DNA of 64,000 nt, taken from the NCBI GenBank assembly GCA_047967505.1, contig CM106540.1; one strand, written 5' to 3'. Each line of letters begins with the position of its first letter. The stretch's first letter is position 1. A program made the position numbers and the translations under genes. The stretch is from Dipteris shenzhenensis. Taxonomy: Eukaryota > Polypodiophyta > Polypodiopsida > Gleicheniales. Positions 20,791-32,650 of this stretch are shown here, piece by piece. Below the pieces are notes generated by a model. The model saw only the letters and a list, made by a program, of their open reading frames with translations, ran no database searches and was not told where the DNA came from.

Positions 20791-22899
20791 GGAAGTTATG
20801 AAAAGAATATGAATTTATTAGTCATTTTTTAGTAGTAGTAGATAATTTTTATTAGTTGGTAGGAAAAATAATGTCTGATATTATTCTTCCATTTGTATGG
20901 TAGCCCATTTCCCCATTATATGGGCCTATTCCTAGGTTTATATAGGCCCATAGAGCAGCGCACATGCCTACAGCTTTGCCAGCGTTGCATGATGTCTAGT
21001 GTCACATCATTGGTTATATTTTATTCTTACTACTTAGCATTTGTTGTTGTTGTGCCAATGTTTGATGCCTATACATGACCTTGCATTGAAATTTTCTTAC
21101 GCTAGTTGTATGCCATCCCTTCTTTGCATTTTATGGATTTGTTCCAAAGCCTACACAAGTTTGCATAGAAACTCATATGTCTACAACTCTGCCAGCTGTA
21201 TGTGTCATCCAGTGTGGCTTCATTGGTGAAGTAGTTTGTTGTAATTCACCACTATTTTCTACATTGTGGCATTGAGATATCTTAATCATTACATGGGAGC
21301 AGCATAAGAATGCATCACTAAATACATGTTCTTTCTTATTTATCATCATTTTTTATGTTTTGGCAATGAAACATGTTAATTATTGCATAGGATTACTAAC
21401 ATTAAGCAATAGTTCTTATCCACAAGGATTTGTAATGTTAGGGCACTAAAGTACATTAATCACTAAGAAATGACAGTGACAATAGGGATACATTGTGATT
21501 TCTCAAATATCAATTTCTTATTATGATTACTACTAGTTCAATTGAAAGCATTTATATTTGCTTTTGCTTATGTATTGGTTTTTCCATAGCCTGACCTTTC
21601 CTTGCATGATAACATGATTGTATATTTGGATGTCAACATGACACCAAGAATTTAAATAGGAGTATCTTAGAGTGAGCTTGATTATTAGCTACTAGGAAAA
21701 TGAATGTGTGCTATCATTTTTGCATAGTGACAATATGGATACATGATAATAATTGAAATATGAATAGAAGATTATCAATGAAATATTGACAATGTGAATT
21801 TATTTTTTCTTATTAGTTGTTGGGAGAACTTGTTTATAATTTCCACTTGAAATGTATACGTAGTATAGTAGCTTTGTTTCACGATAATGTGATTGAATAT
21901 TTAAATGTCAAAGAACGGATACATGATAATCATTGAAATATGAATAGAAGATTATCAATGAAATATTGATAGTATGAATGTATTCTTTCTTATTAGTTTC
22001 CAAAAAGATGAATATTTGCTACTATTTTGCAAGGTCAAAGTAGGGATATATGATTATCAGTCAAAAATGAACTTCTTAGTGATAATACTGCTATTCGAAT
22101 ATAACGTATTTATATTTCTTTGCATTTATATTTCTTTTCTTTACGTAATAGTTGCTCATAATTTGATGTATATATAGCTGAGTATTGTAGGGTAGTTTTA
22201 GTATTGACCTTTACTTGTGTAATGTTCTTATAAAATTTGTGTTGTATTTGAGCACTATAGTATAGTTTTTCCACTCTCTTCCACTCAGCATTTCTGTAAT
22301 GTGATATAATATCTTTTTTAAAGTTTCAAATTATGGGCACTTAAAGTTCAATTTAGTTTATAATTGATTGTACTTGTACAATTAAATTGATCGTACTTAG
22401 TTTATAATTCATCGTACTTGTACAATTCAATGTGCCTCTATTAGTGAGTTGCAGTCATGTTGGTGAGAAGCTCTAGTGAAATGCCTCTTCTGGTGGGTCC
22501 TCGAATGGAAACTATATTAAAGTTAAGGAGAAGAACAAGGCCAAGTGAAGAAAGAGGAGAAGTAAGCCTTGGTACTATGAATCCACCGAGGTGTTAGGAT
22601 TTTCTAAGCTCATGTGCTCACACATGCACTTGTACAGTTGACATTTTAGTTGTAAATGGATTGCAACTACAATATTGCCTTGCAAATTTTATGATTAAAT
22701 AATTTAAATGATTTAAAAAGACAAATACATTTGTTGTTAGTTGTAGTATGGCATAATAGTTTATTTCATGGTACAATAATCATTTGTCCTAGAAAATTTA
22801 TGATCAAATAATCTATGTGATTTAAAAGAATAAATTCATTTGTGGTTAATTGTAATCTATAGATTTCTTTTGAAGCCAATTTTTTAAAAACATATATTT
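20791..22899. other. AT-rich non-coding stretch with old direct repeats
   Basis: I see no gene. A block of ~90 bases (GATACATGATAATMATTGAAATATGAATAGAAG and onward) occurs at about 21729 and 21914. Related but weaker words occur around 21360-21500, which suggests an old tandem repeat of about 180 bp. Near 22372-22430 the words AATTGATTGTACTTGTACAATT and TTCATCGTACTTGTACAATT are also repeated. Confidence 0.45.
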
Positions 22900-24960
22900 G
22901 AGAGATGGAGGATGGTGACGGTGATGGATGTAACCTAGATGGGATCTCCCATCTTCATTAGACCCTCTCCCATCTTGAACCTGAACTATAAGAAAACTAG
23001 TGCGGGGTTGGGACTAAAAGGATAGCTATCAAGCTGGCAGAATCTATTGGGTAATGACTCTAAGCTCCTCCCACTGATGCTCAAGCCCTTTTTAGTGGTA
23101 GTTTGTAGGCGTTTGATGCTAGCTTTGTGACAAAACATGGTAGAGAATACCGCTTCAACAACTCATCCCTCCAAGAAAGGCGCTCAAGCCCTTTTTAGTG
23201 GTAGTTTGTAAATATTTGATGCTAGCTTTTTGATGGAACATAGTAGAGAATTCCACTTCAACAACTCAGGCCGCTCCCCCTGCCCCTTTGTAGAGGAGGA
23301 TACAATGCCCATGCAAGAAGAGGAGGACGTGGAGGTGGTAATACTCTAAGAAGTGAAAGGTAACTAGAAAACAATAGAGAAGAGCAAAGACGCCCTGCCG
23401 AACGGAGGCTAGCAACAAGCAAGTAGAGGTAGGAGAGGTGGCGCTAAGTCCTACTTCAGATTACTCAAAGAGGGTTCTTCTCCCTTTTGGTTATTTCCTC
23501 ATTACACTCCCTTCCCAGAAGAGAACTTTGATATCTCCCATTCGGGAAGAGAAGTTGATGAAACAAGATCACTCCCCCCTCATGGTGAAGAAGGTAGTCC
23601 AAGAGAACCAAGTGACACCCCCGTCGACAAAAATAGGGACCAAGACTTCAAAAGAGAATGCTCTCCAAGTGCAAGAGAAACACTTCAAAGAACAAATGAA
23701 TGAGAGGCTGACAAATCCCTAAAGGCTTGGAAGAAACAAAAGGCACACAGACCCCAGAGACTCAATCTAGAGGAACTAGAGTGGGAGGAGGCCACCAAAA
23801 AGGACCATGCAAACTTCAGAAAGGCACATTGGCATTTAAGTGGGAGGTTGAAGGGGTTAAAGGCCACTATACCTTAACCTCGGTTATGTACAATACTCAA
23901 ACACATATATATATGGATGACATAGAAAATTAGGATGTTTTGTACCCACCAAAATGTGTGTGGCTCTCTCTTCTGGATCTCCCTTTCTATCACCCTCTTT
24001 CATTTCGATTCCGTTGTTAAGATCTCTCACCTAGATCCCAAGGCTAAAAAGAGATCCAAAAAGAATGGTAAGTAGGATCATCTCTTTTCTTACCTTAAAT
24101 GTTAGGGGCCTTACTGACCTTGGAAGAAGTGAGAAATTGAATTGGCTTATTAGCTAAGATCCAATGATCTCTTTCCTCATTTTTTAGCCCTTCAAGATGT
24201 TAAGGCAACAGGGGACCTCTTAGAGACTTGACTCAAAAGAATAGATAGAAGAAGAATTTGGTACTTCACTAAACTTGAACATGGGAAAGGGGGAACAACC
24301 CCAGCTGGGAGTGCTCCCTTACTTTGGGGGATGCATCCTATGGATCTTGTGGATAGACAGAATAGATGGGTCTCAATCACTTGTCAAATGAAAAGACAGA
24401 GATTCACTGTTGCTCAATTTATGCCCCAAACAGCTATACAGAGATAGAAAAATGGAGGACTCACTTGATACAATCAGTGAAGGTGGATTCTTATTGGGAG
24501 ATTTAACGCGGTTGAGACTTGTAAAGATAGGTGCTTGAAAAAGGATCATTTTTGTCAAAGCCTCAAAATTGGATGCTTGTTTGGGAAAATGTTAAAGAAC
24601 AGATGCATTTGGTTGACACGGGCAGAGAAGGAGATTTCACTTGGCATAATAGCCAAACTGGGCTAAATAGAGAGAGGCTAGACTAGATAGAATATAATTA
24701 ACTCTAGATCTACTAAGCAAAATGTGCTCCTTCTCCTCACAGGTTCATCCCACTCTCTCTCTCTCTCTCTCAGATCACAAGCCTGTCTCCCTCAAGTGTG
24801 ACTTTGGGATGAGCAAACTATCTTTCTCTTAGTTTAACGCTAATTTTAAACTCTATACTCTTAAGAGCATTTAGGAAGCTATCATGTGCACTTGGGATGC
24901 TTGATTTACTGAGGACAAACCAGCAAGAGGCAGTGGAAAATCTCAAAAAGTTCTAACACA
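22900..24960 (+). mobile_element. LINE-B, degraded LINE (ORF1 and endonuclease)
   Basis: Plus-strand remnant. ORF1 appears to start at about 22904 with MEDGDGDG, the same start as LINE-C at about 25100. It continues as charged, low-similarity protein (23270-23900, including VLLPFGYF and a Lys/Glu-rich tail). The endonuclease starts near 24095 with FLTLNVRGLTDLGRSEKLNWL. It carries CSIYAPNSYTEIEKWRTHLIQS-like sequence (about 24410-24480) and LVDTGREGDFTWHNSQTGLNRERLD (about 24610-24685), the DxGFTWxN.R...LDR block of LINE endonucleases. Stops and frameshifts are frequent, and no reverse transcriptase follows. Confidence 0.75.
23069..23262. repeat. ~99-bp tandem duplication in LINE-B
   Basis: GCTCAAGCCCTTTTTAGTGG starts at 23069 and again at 23168. 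The following ~90 bases are similar (TTTGATGCTAGCTTT, ACATRGTAGAGAATWCC, CTTCAACAACTCA). Confidence 0.85.
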
Positions 24961-25079
24961 TGCAAGGAGAAACAGAGCTAAGATCACGGCAAACCCTAGA
25001 CTTAAACCTAATTGAGGGTTAGACTACTAGTGATGTCTAACTCACCCACTCACTCAACCACCAACCATATGTTAGGGAA

Positions 25080-27330
25080 AAAACCTCAGTCATGAATAAA
25101 AACCAAGAGATAGAGATGGAGGACGGAGATGGAGATGGTCGCATGGGTCGCCTTCCACTGCTTCTGACTCCTCCATATGATCTTAGATTTGGTGAGGGGA
25201 CTTCTCCGCTACCACTTTACAATACCCCAAGTGGTATGCATGCATCGGTTTGAGAAAATCTAGTATTCGGAGAAGATATGATAAGCACTCCTAGAACAAA
25301 TGTTTTGGAATCCTATCAACTTTGTCTACTGGTGCCAAAAACAAGAATGGCTAGTCAATAGCCCCCCTCCCCTTGTTGGTGCCCAAGGAGGAAGTAGGGG
25401 TCAAAGAAGAGAGATTGTCCCTAGTGGCCCCAACAAAGGAGCTAGATACTCCAGTTTCGTCCATGCTCGAGGAGGTGGCTTTGTAGGGCGGTTTACTCAA
25501 CATGCTATTGGTAATGGTGAGATCTCTTGAGGAGGCATTCCGAGAAAAGTGCGACGAAATACTGAATCCCTCACCTCTTATGCGGGGGTGCTACAACAAA
25601 GCAAGGGTGGCTTCTTTGACATCCCCCGATGTGGGCCAATTTTGGCAACTCTTGGATGAGAGAAAGTACACAAGGAAAGAGCAAAAGAAGGGCTTGACCA
25701 TTAGGACAAAACAAATAGCTCACTACCAGCAGAGTTGAATAGATGGACCGACCCTGAGCCTCCAGAAGGAGCAAGTTAACATGTAAAGCTCCACATGCAG
25801 TTCTAGAAACAGGCCGAGAACCTCCAAGCTCGCAAACTCCTAATAGAACAGGTAAGATAGTATCAGCATACATTGATGAGGAACATCTTGAGGGTGCTAA
25901 GGATTATCTACATGAGCACACACTGGTCAGATATCTGCATGGTCCATGCCCTCTGGCCTCTTACCTTGAGATCTGGTTCCGTAACAATTGGATCCGTAAA
26001 GGTTTATGGGTAACAAATGTGTGCTTCATCAGGAGAGGAGATTTTCTTTTTCTTTTTTAGCATCTTGATATGGCTAATCGAGTTCTCTAGCACAGTCTAT
26101 GGACAATTAGAAATCAACCATTATACACTGAAAGGTGGTCGCCTTTCTTCAACCCGGATAGTCCCAGACCTACAAGGCTTTCAATATGGATAGAGCTACT
26201 AGACTTTCCCCTCTCCCTTTGCAACCAAGTTGATGAACTATGTGGAGCTTTAGGTGAAGTAATTAGTGTTGAATGTGAGTAGCTTATCAATCCCAAAAGC
26301 AATCCCCAGGGGGGTGTGTGTGTGTGTGTGTGTGTGTGTGTAGGAGCTTACGGACTTGCTAGTTCTACTCAATTGGAGGGGTGAGGTTGTACAACAACAG
26401 GCTCTAGATTTTGTCTATGGAATCTCTAGTCATACACTTAAGAGCTATCCCCTTAGGAGGATTAAGACTAAAGCCCCTGCTCTGCCTCCAACGTCACTAG
26501 TCGAAGAGAACTGGATTCCCAAAAGTTAGCCCTCCCCCCTTCTGACCCCTCTCTACCTTCTCCCTCACAATTGGACTTGGCCATTGGTGGGCCCTCCCAG
26601 CTCAATGAATTTAAGTCAGACTCTCTTTTGGTTGGTAACCCCTATGAGGCGCTGATGGAGATGGAAGAAGACGTGAAGATACCTAAAGTTGAGATGGAGG
26701 AGCGAATATCTAAGGATTTGGAGAATGAGATCTTAAAGAGTGGTTATATGCTAACATATATTGATGCATATGAGGAGCAGCTGCTAGATCAAAACCAGAT
26801 TAAAAAAGATGTTAAAGAGAAAGTCAAGACATCTACTATAATTCAAAATAAGAGTCGTCTTTTTGTAGCCAAGGACTTCGTTGCCTCTACCAAGATCCCT
26901 GGCCTCAAGGTGAAGAAGGGGAAAAAGAAGCATGGTAAGTAAGCCTTTAACATTCCTCACACTCAATGTGTGTGGAATAACTGACCATGCATCTTAGCCA
27001 ATTGTAAGGGATGATAGGTTATCTCCCACACACCTAGACTTGCAAGAGCTAAAAGTTATCAACCAAACCCTTGAAAAGAGACTTAGGGTGTAGACAAGAG
27101 AAGAACTTGATATTTCACAAAGCATACAGAAGGCAAGTGGCTATTGGGGTGCTCTCCCACCACTCAAAGTGTAGTCAAAGAAACCTTTGAAAGAAGGTTG
27201 TCAATATCAGTAGCCAAACAAGGAAATGCAAAAAAGGATCAAGAATCTGGCTAGGAGTGTATGTGGCAAGGATAATCACTTCAACGTCCTATGTGATGGC
27301 TACAAGGACCTCGACCAATAAGGAGGGTAA
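25080..27330 (+). mobile_element. LINE-C, degraded LINE (ORF1 and start of ORF2)
   Basis: Plus-strand remnant of the same family as LINE-B. ORF1 starts near 25100 (MEDGDGDGRMGRLPLLL). Its DUF4283-type region is clear at about 25940-26275: IWFRNNWIRKGLWVTN, LDMANRVL, SLWTIRNQPLYTERWSPFF and TRLSIWIELLDFPLSL. A GT microsatellite (26311-26341) interrupts the frame where the zinc-knuckle region would begin. The ORF1 tail (26571-26942) is an intact 123-codon stretch ending in a Lys-rich KKGKKKHGK. ORF2 starts right after, near 26945 (PLTFLTLNVCGITDHA), and quickly decays. Confidence 0.78.
26311..26341. repeat. (GT)n microsatellite inside LINE-C ORF1
   Basis: About 15 GT units. It replaces or expands part of ORF1 directly after the DUF4283-type block. 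Confidence 0.95.
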
Positions 27331-28085
27331 GGGGTCTTACCGAGAATTTTGTTAGTGTCTGGAATGTTAGAGGCTACTGTGATAAAGCCAAACAAAAAGG
27401 TTGTATTGCTACTATTAGGAGGTGGGGGTGGAGGTGATTCTACTTTAGGAGCTTAAGTGTGTGTAGGATGATGGCCTATGGTGGCTCGCATTCATCAAAT
27501 TTGGTTTTGATGTTTTTGTTAATTCCCCATTGAGAGGAGGGGAGGAGTTGGTATCATTTCAAAGAAGAGCTTGGGTGGGTCCAGACCCTAGTGGTCAATT
27601 CATTGTTGTGTCAATCTCAGCAATTGGTTATGTTTGCAATGAGGTGTATGTGTATACTTCCAATGATTCCTCAGTTTGTACAGATTGTTGGAGAGACTTG
27701 AATTGGTTGGTTGTGAATTCAAAATGGATTTTAGCAAGTGACTAGAATATGATAGTCATGAATGAGGATAGGTTGTGTAACTTTCAAGTGGGGAAATTGA
27801 GGCTTGGGATGAATTATATCTTGATAAGAGGCTTAGTGATGCAGTTGAATGAGATCCTAAGGGTCTAAGTGGATCCTTGTGGAACAATGAGAGGAGGGAG
27901 TCAGAGTTTAGAGCTAGTTGCATTGATAGGTTTTATTTCTTGGAGGAAGGGTGGTAGCTTTCAGCTCCCATGGGGGGGAAATTTCTTGCAGATCTTTCTA
28001 ACCATGCTACACTGGGGTGGCACTTCTCGAGCCTTGGTTAGGTTAGCAAATCCTTTGATGTCCCCTAAAAAATTTAATATATTGA
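27331..28085 (+). pseudogene. LINE-D endonuclease fragment
   Basis: The plus strand reads a LINE endonuclease start (FVSVWNVRGYCDKAKQKGCIATIRR, about 27350-27425) and then decayed EN sequence with LDRFYF-like and NHATLGWHFSSLG blocks near 27925-28035, where SDHxP normally sits. It stops at the microsatellite that begins at 28092. Confidence 0.6.
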
Positions 28086-28091
28086 CATGAG

Positions 28092-28135
28092 ACACGACTA
28101 CATACATATATACATACATACATGCATACATACAT

Positions 28136-28173
<38 letters not shown>

Positions 28174-28266
28174 GCACACACACATATATATATATGTATG
28201 TATGTATGTATGTATATGTATATGTATATGTATATGTACACACATGCACGCACACACACACACATA
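28092..28266. repeat. Compound microsatellite (TACA)n-(CA)n-(TA)n-(TATG)n-(CA)n
   Basis: Tetranucleotide TACA, then CA dinucleotides, TATA, TATG and TATATG repeats, then ACACGC/CA, running without a break for about 175 bases. The Tyr/Val/Cys or His/Thr/Tyr open frames here are products of the repeat. Confidence 0.97.
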
Positions 28267-28276
28267 TGCACACATG

Positions 28277-28720
28277 GAGAGAGAGAGAGCTTGGCATACG
28301 GAAGGTGTTGGGATAGGTTTGCATTTGCAAAGCGATGTGTTGGAAGGCCTCTAAAACAAAAACGTACATTCGTAGATCAAATGTAAAATTTGAATTTGAC
28401 TTGAGCAATCAAGGAAGTCAGAAAATAAAATTTTTATGGGACTAATCAAAAGAATCATGTTGAAGAACAAGATCTTCAAACATGTTGGAAGGCTCTTAAG
28501 GCAATGGATGACATGCCTCGATGCAATTAAACTCTCCCAAAATGTCAATAGTTTTCAAGCTAGCCCTCAATTATAGCTATGTCACATATTTGTAAGGTCT
28601 CCAAGTGAGCATGTTGTCACATTTGGTGCAAACTTTGCTTTGAAATATGGAGGTTGCCATCATTTAGATACCTCAACAGCATAGGGAACAATTTTTAGGA
28701 CCCTAAAATTTTCATTGCAT
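28277..28720. repeat. Direct repeat, copy 1 (~440 bp)
   Basis: Similar over its length to 29100-29544. Both copies follow a GA tract and begin TTGGCATAYGGAAGGTGTTG, and both end CCCTAAAATTTTCATTGCA. Non-coding. Confidence 0.9.
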
Positions 28721-29042
28721 TGCTTGTAGGTGCATAAATTTGGCTAGAAGAGTTGAGGATGGCCTAGGAGCTTGAGTTGCCAAGAAGAATCACATCCCCT
28801 CCTCTATTAGTCCTTCCATAAAGTGTGGTGTCAAGGATTACTGCATTTGATGGAGACCCAGTACCCAACACCCAAGGAGGAACCACCAAGAGCTCTACCA
28901 CTATTGATGCTACAAAGGCAGAGAACATTGCTACAAGGCAATTAATCATGTAGGCAAAAGATGGAGGGGGGGGGGGGAGCTCCTTGAAAAATGCAACAAG
29001 GAGAGGAATCGAACAATTATTTTACTACATCAAGATGTGATA

Positions 29043-29045
<3 letters not shown>
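28721..29045. other. Spacer between the two direct repeats
   Basis: No gene seen. A 61-codon minus-strand frame (28949-28764) lacks any recognised motif. A G11 run occurs near 28968-28978. Confidence 0.35.

Positions 29046-29107
<62 letters not shown>
29046..29107. repeat. (GA)n microsatellite
   Basis: About 31 uninterrupted GA units directly in front of direct-repeat copy 2. Confidence 0.97.
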
Positions 29108-29109
<2 letters not shown>

Positions 29110-29544
29110 TGGCATATGGAAGGTGTTGGGATAGGTTTGCATTTGGAAAGCAATGTGTTGGAAGGTCTCCAAAATAAAAACATACATTGGTCGATCAAAT
29201 GTAGAATTTGAATTGACCTAAGCAATCAAGGAAGTTAGAAAAGAAAAATTTTATGGGAGTATTCAAAAGACTCATGTTTAGGAAGAAGATCTTCAGACAT
29301 GTTGGAAGACTCTCGAGGCGATGGGATGACATGCCTTGATGCAATTAGAGCCTCCCAAAACGTCAACAGTTGTCAACATCACAAGATAGCCCTCAATACT
29401 ATCTCACATATCTGTCAGGTCCCCAACAAGTGAACATGCTGTCAAGCTTGGTGCAAACTTTGCTCTGCAAGGAGGAGGTTGCCATCATTTAGATACCTCA
29501 ACAGCATAGGAAACAGCCTCGAGGACCCTAAAATTTTCATTGCA
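29108..29544. repeat. Direct repeat, copy 2 (~440 bp)
   Basis: Second copy of 28277-28720, about 824 bases downstream. It differs by scattered substitutions and short indels, for example an extra CAACATCACAAGATAGCC-like segment. Confidence 0.9.
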
Positions 29545-30757
29545 CATCTGGTCATGTCTCCACCTCTAGTGCAATAAGAATATGTTCCACTTGGAAGTTG
29601 GAAGGCTACCTCAAGATTTGGTTATGCATCCTAACATGTTGGATGTATGAATTGGAGACCTGAGTTCCAATGCCTTAGATTTTGCAAGTGCATTTGATTT
29701 TGAAAAGAGGTGCCTGTGGTCTTTAGCCAGAGATCCTCCCAACTCTTAAGGATGATGCTTTGAATCTTTGATTTGGTAATGTTAATGAGTCAATAAATGA
29801 GCTATAGTTACTTCATTCTAGAGCAAAGATGATGTTCCTTGCATGTGTTTGCAATTTATTTCAATGTGGATAATTGTTTTTATTGATGCATTAAGGTCCC
29901 AAAGTTAAGGAATAAGCTTTTGTAATAAAGCTCATAGCTGAAGGAGCTCACATACTTTAGAATTAAACAAATAAAACAAGCTCAAGTACGTCAATTTTGG
30001 TTCTAGTTGTGAAGGATGTGAAGGACACAAAAAAGTGTTTTAAGATCCCACCTTGAGATCAAGTAGAGCGGGCCTCTAACTGATTGTAGACAGGCATGCT
30101 ACTCGTGGCAAGAACTATCTTGAAAAGCACTAGTATGCTTTCCATGTCAAAAAGCAAGAATGATCTTGAAAAACACTCGTATGTTTTCCATGTCAAAGGT
30201 TTCCCTAGGAAGAGTTTTTTAATTGGCAAAGGAAAAATTATAGCACAGGCTAGAGTCGAAAAGGCCACTACATACTCCACTGTAATGCTATAAGATTCAC
30301 AAAATTATAGCATAGGTTAGAGCCGAAGAGGCTAATGCATACTCCACTGCAATGCTGTAAGATTCGCAAAATGTCTACACGAATATCACAAATCAGTGCA
30401 GAAGGGAAATGTGCATACTGAAATACCACTGCATTCCCAGTCAGCCAGATCTTGTGGATAACAGGAACAAAGCAAATTCCAAATACAAAGTTGTGCTCCT
30501 GTCAACCGACCCCGATCACCCAACAATGCTAACTTCCATCGAATGGCCCATAATTGTACACTTGATCTTAATGAATGGCCCATAATTGTACAATCCCCTA
30601 TGGCTCGCTCGAGTTTAAAAATTCATAACTCTACACAAACAACCGCAATCGACTCTCAATCACTTGCAAAGAATAGCTAATTTTTAGAACAAAATTCATG
30701 GAGGCTGCATGACAGATTTGGGTGGGAGGTTGTGTGACAGATTCAGGTGGGCAAGCC

Positions 30758-30759
<2 letters not shown>
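29545..30759. other. Non-coding stretch with small tandem duplications
   Basis: No gene recognised. Three local duplications are visible. ATCTTGAAAARCACT..GTATGYTTTCCATGTCAAA occurs at about 30117 and 30163. AAATTATAGCAYAGGYTAGAG with the following ~60 bases occurs at about 30234 and 30301. GAATGGCCCATAATTGTACA occurs at about 30540 and 30573. Confidence 0.5.

Positions 30760-30825
<66 letters not shown>
30760..30825. repeat. (GA)n microsatellite
   Basis: About 33 GA units. The Glu-Arg or Ser-Leu frames over it have no meaning. Confidence 0.97.
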
Positions 30826-30829
<4 letters not shown>

Positions 30830-31722
30830 TAGTCAATAGAGGGAGACGAAGGGAGAAAATCTTGGAGGGAAGACATGCCCTCCTCTCTTATAGTTGCTCA
30901 GGGCTTTTTCTAGAACTTTCCAAAATTTTGCACCCGTAAAATTCTCTAGAATTTGCCACTTTGCTTACCTTAATTAGCCACCTTCGCCTACTTTAATTTT
31001 TCTCCATTGCCCCTCCTCTAATTTATATGCCAATAAAAGTCATCTGGGGCACCTATTAGCTTTGGAAATTAAAATTCTTTAAATAGTTCGTTCGCTATCT
31101 CCCTATCGCTATTAAGCTAAGTTATAGCCTCAATTAATCGCTCCCCTTCCATCGCTCAGGTTTCCTTTGCTCTGTCCGCTCAACACCACGCCTTGCTTCC
31201 GCTCACCCCACTATCCTACGCTTTGCCCCTCTCTCTTCGCTATGCTCGTTCTCTTCTTATCAGCCCCTGTCCCTTCACTGTGCCCTTACCCCTCTCTGCT
31301 CCTTCTCCTCCCTCCTCTCTTATACATAGCCCACGAACCTTCCTGACTTGGAATCTTCTAAGAATGAAGAGCTGTCTGGAACCTCTACAATTTCGAAACG
31401 TTTAATATTTGCCCCCCCTTACATTAATTTGCCACCATCTCTGAGGTTTATCTAGCCATTCTCTGAGGTTAATCTACAACTACTTAATGAATTTTATTTA
31501 CAGCAAGTAGCCTAGGGGAAAATTTAGTTTTCATGAGCCATCGTTACGCCACGTGTATGACTTTGGGCCCTTGATTTTAGATTGATCTAAACTCCTAAGA
31601 AAGCCTTTCCAAATTGACCCAAAAGCACAATGCTTTAAGTTTTTTTTGCCCTATAGTTTTAGCTTTAGGCATGTGTTACATGATTCTCAAGAAAGATTAG
31701 GGTTAGGCGAGACAAAAGGTCA
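30826..31722. other. Non-coding stretch, pyrimidine-rich in the middle
   Basis: No gene recognised. 31140-31340 is C/T-rich with GCTC and CCCTTC words. A 70-codon frame at 31193-31405 is low complexity. Confidence 0.4.
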
Positions 31723-32160
31723 CTATGGTTGATTGCTTCCAAGTGTTTCTCTCTTCAGTGGATAGGGAATGGAGGAAGTCACTTGAAGGTGGCCTTCTAG
31801 GAGGAGTGCCAACTTCCATACTAGATGATGTATACTCTCCAACTTCTGGGATGAATGGGGAGGAGCCTTTGAAGTAGGGGTCTCATGCTTTGACTCATCG
31901 TTGAGGACAACATCAATTCCATGCTGACAGGAAACGACAATGATGCAGTTTTTGTTGATGTCATTGAGACCGACGACACTCATGGAAGAATTAGGAGAGG
32001 AGTTACGCACAAAAGAGAAGCTGAGCAACAAGATGATGAAGAAGATGATGAACCCAAAGAACAGCATCACACAAATCAAACACCTCGTTGGGAAGCTATA
32101 GTAAGACTTGCGCACCTTGCCATTCTGGGTCACTGAGGGGCCTAATGGTATGCCTCTCAT
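31723..32160 (-). CDS. Unassigned 145-codon ORF with one membrane segment
   Basis: The ORF starts at an ATG (32160) and gives a 145-residue protein. Residues about 19-30 are basic/polar (KVRKSYYSFPTR), followed by a strongly hydrophobic stretch at about 31-50 (LICVMLFFGFIIFFIILLLSF), then a polar Ser/Asn/His-rich tail with no known motif. The basic-then-hydrophobic pattern would suit a single-pass membrane protein such as an NHL/LEA_2-type protein, but the tail does not match that family and I would not name it. It could be a decayed exon or chance. Confidence 0.25.
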   Translation of the reverse strand: MRGIPLGPSVTQNGKVRKSYYSFPTRCLICVMLFFGFIIFFIILLLSFSFVRNSSPNSSMSVVGLNDINKNCIIVVSCQHGIDVVLNDESKHETPTSKAPPHSSQKLESIHHLVWKLALLLEGHLQVTSSIPYPLKRETLGSNQP

Positions 32161-32164
32161 GTAA

Positions 32165-32650
32165 GTTCAGTACCTTGTGGAGTGGAAAGCATTCAGATCC
32201 ATGCAAATTCTTGGTATGATCTCAAGAGCATTGCAGAGAAGAACCTCCAAATACATGTTACAGATTGCGTGATTGGAATTGTCGTCTTTTTCAATGAGAT
32301 GCAACACAGAGCTTACTTTGACATTGCTACCATTGCTAGCCTCTGACCCCTTTGCTTAATGCAAGAAATGACTGTGACTACTCTTGCCTACCAGATTTAC
32401 CAAAAAATGATCCAACAACGCGAAGATTGTTGGAGCGTCCACGATGCAAGGAGCAGTACAAGAAAGAGATCAAAGATGGCACCAGGATTTGTCTTACATG
32501 TCAGTGGAATCTGGTCGATCCCATGAACTATTGCTTAGTTAGATGCAAGCTCTTTGGTATAAAGCAGCGCCTGGATGATTCATGCTTGATGATAGCCTCA
32601 TGCAAGTGCAAGACGTCGTCTCATCTGAATGTGCTAAGGAAAACCTGATC
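32165..32650 (+). pseudogene. PLATZ-like zinc-binding protein remnant
   Basis: The plus frame at about 32500-32590 reads CLTCQWNLVDPMNYCLVRCK. This is the CX2CX10CX3CK spacing and the xLxDPxxxC core of the second zinc site of PLATZ plant transcription factors. About 200 bases upstream, IQIHANSWYDLKSI and GIVVFFNEMQ are placed like the LQIRRxxYHDVxxx and xVVFLNERPQ blocks of the same family, in the right order. A stop at about 32346 and extra sequence lie between these parts, and the N-terminal B-box-like region is not seen. I infer a decayed gene fragment. The zinc spacing is direct; the family call is moderate at best. Confidence 0.4.

Noticed and set aside
20791-20990. TGTTGTAGGATATAGG start considered as an LTR edge of the copia fragment
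   Set aside because: No second copy or matching CA end was found in the window, and the similarity to copia ends within gag, not at an LTR boundary.
28092-28266. Regular repeats considered as a CRISPR array
   Set aside because: The tracts are simple di- and tetranucleotide microsatellites without spacers, in a plant genome.
28087-28408. Overlapping open frames rich in Tyr, Val, Cys, His and Thr
   Set aside because: They translate the compound microsatellite.
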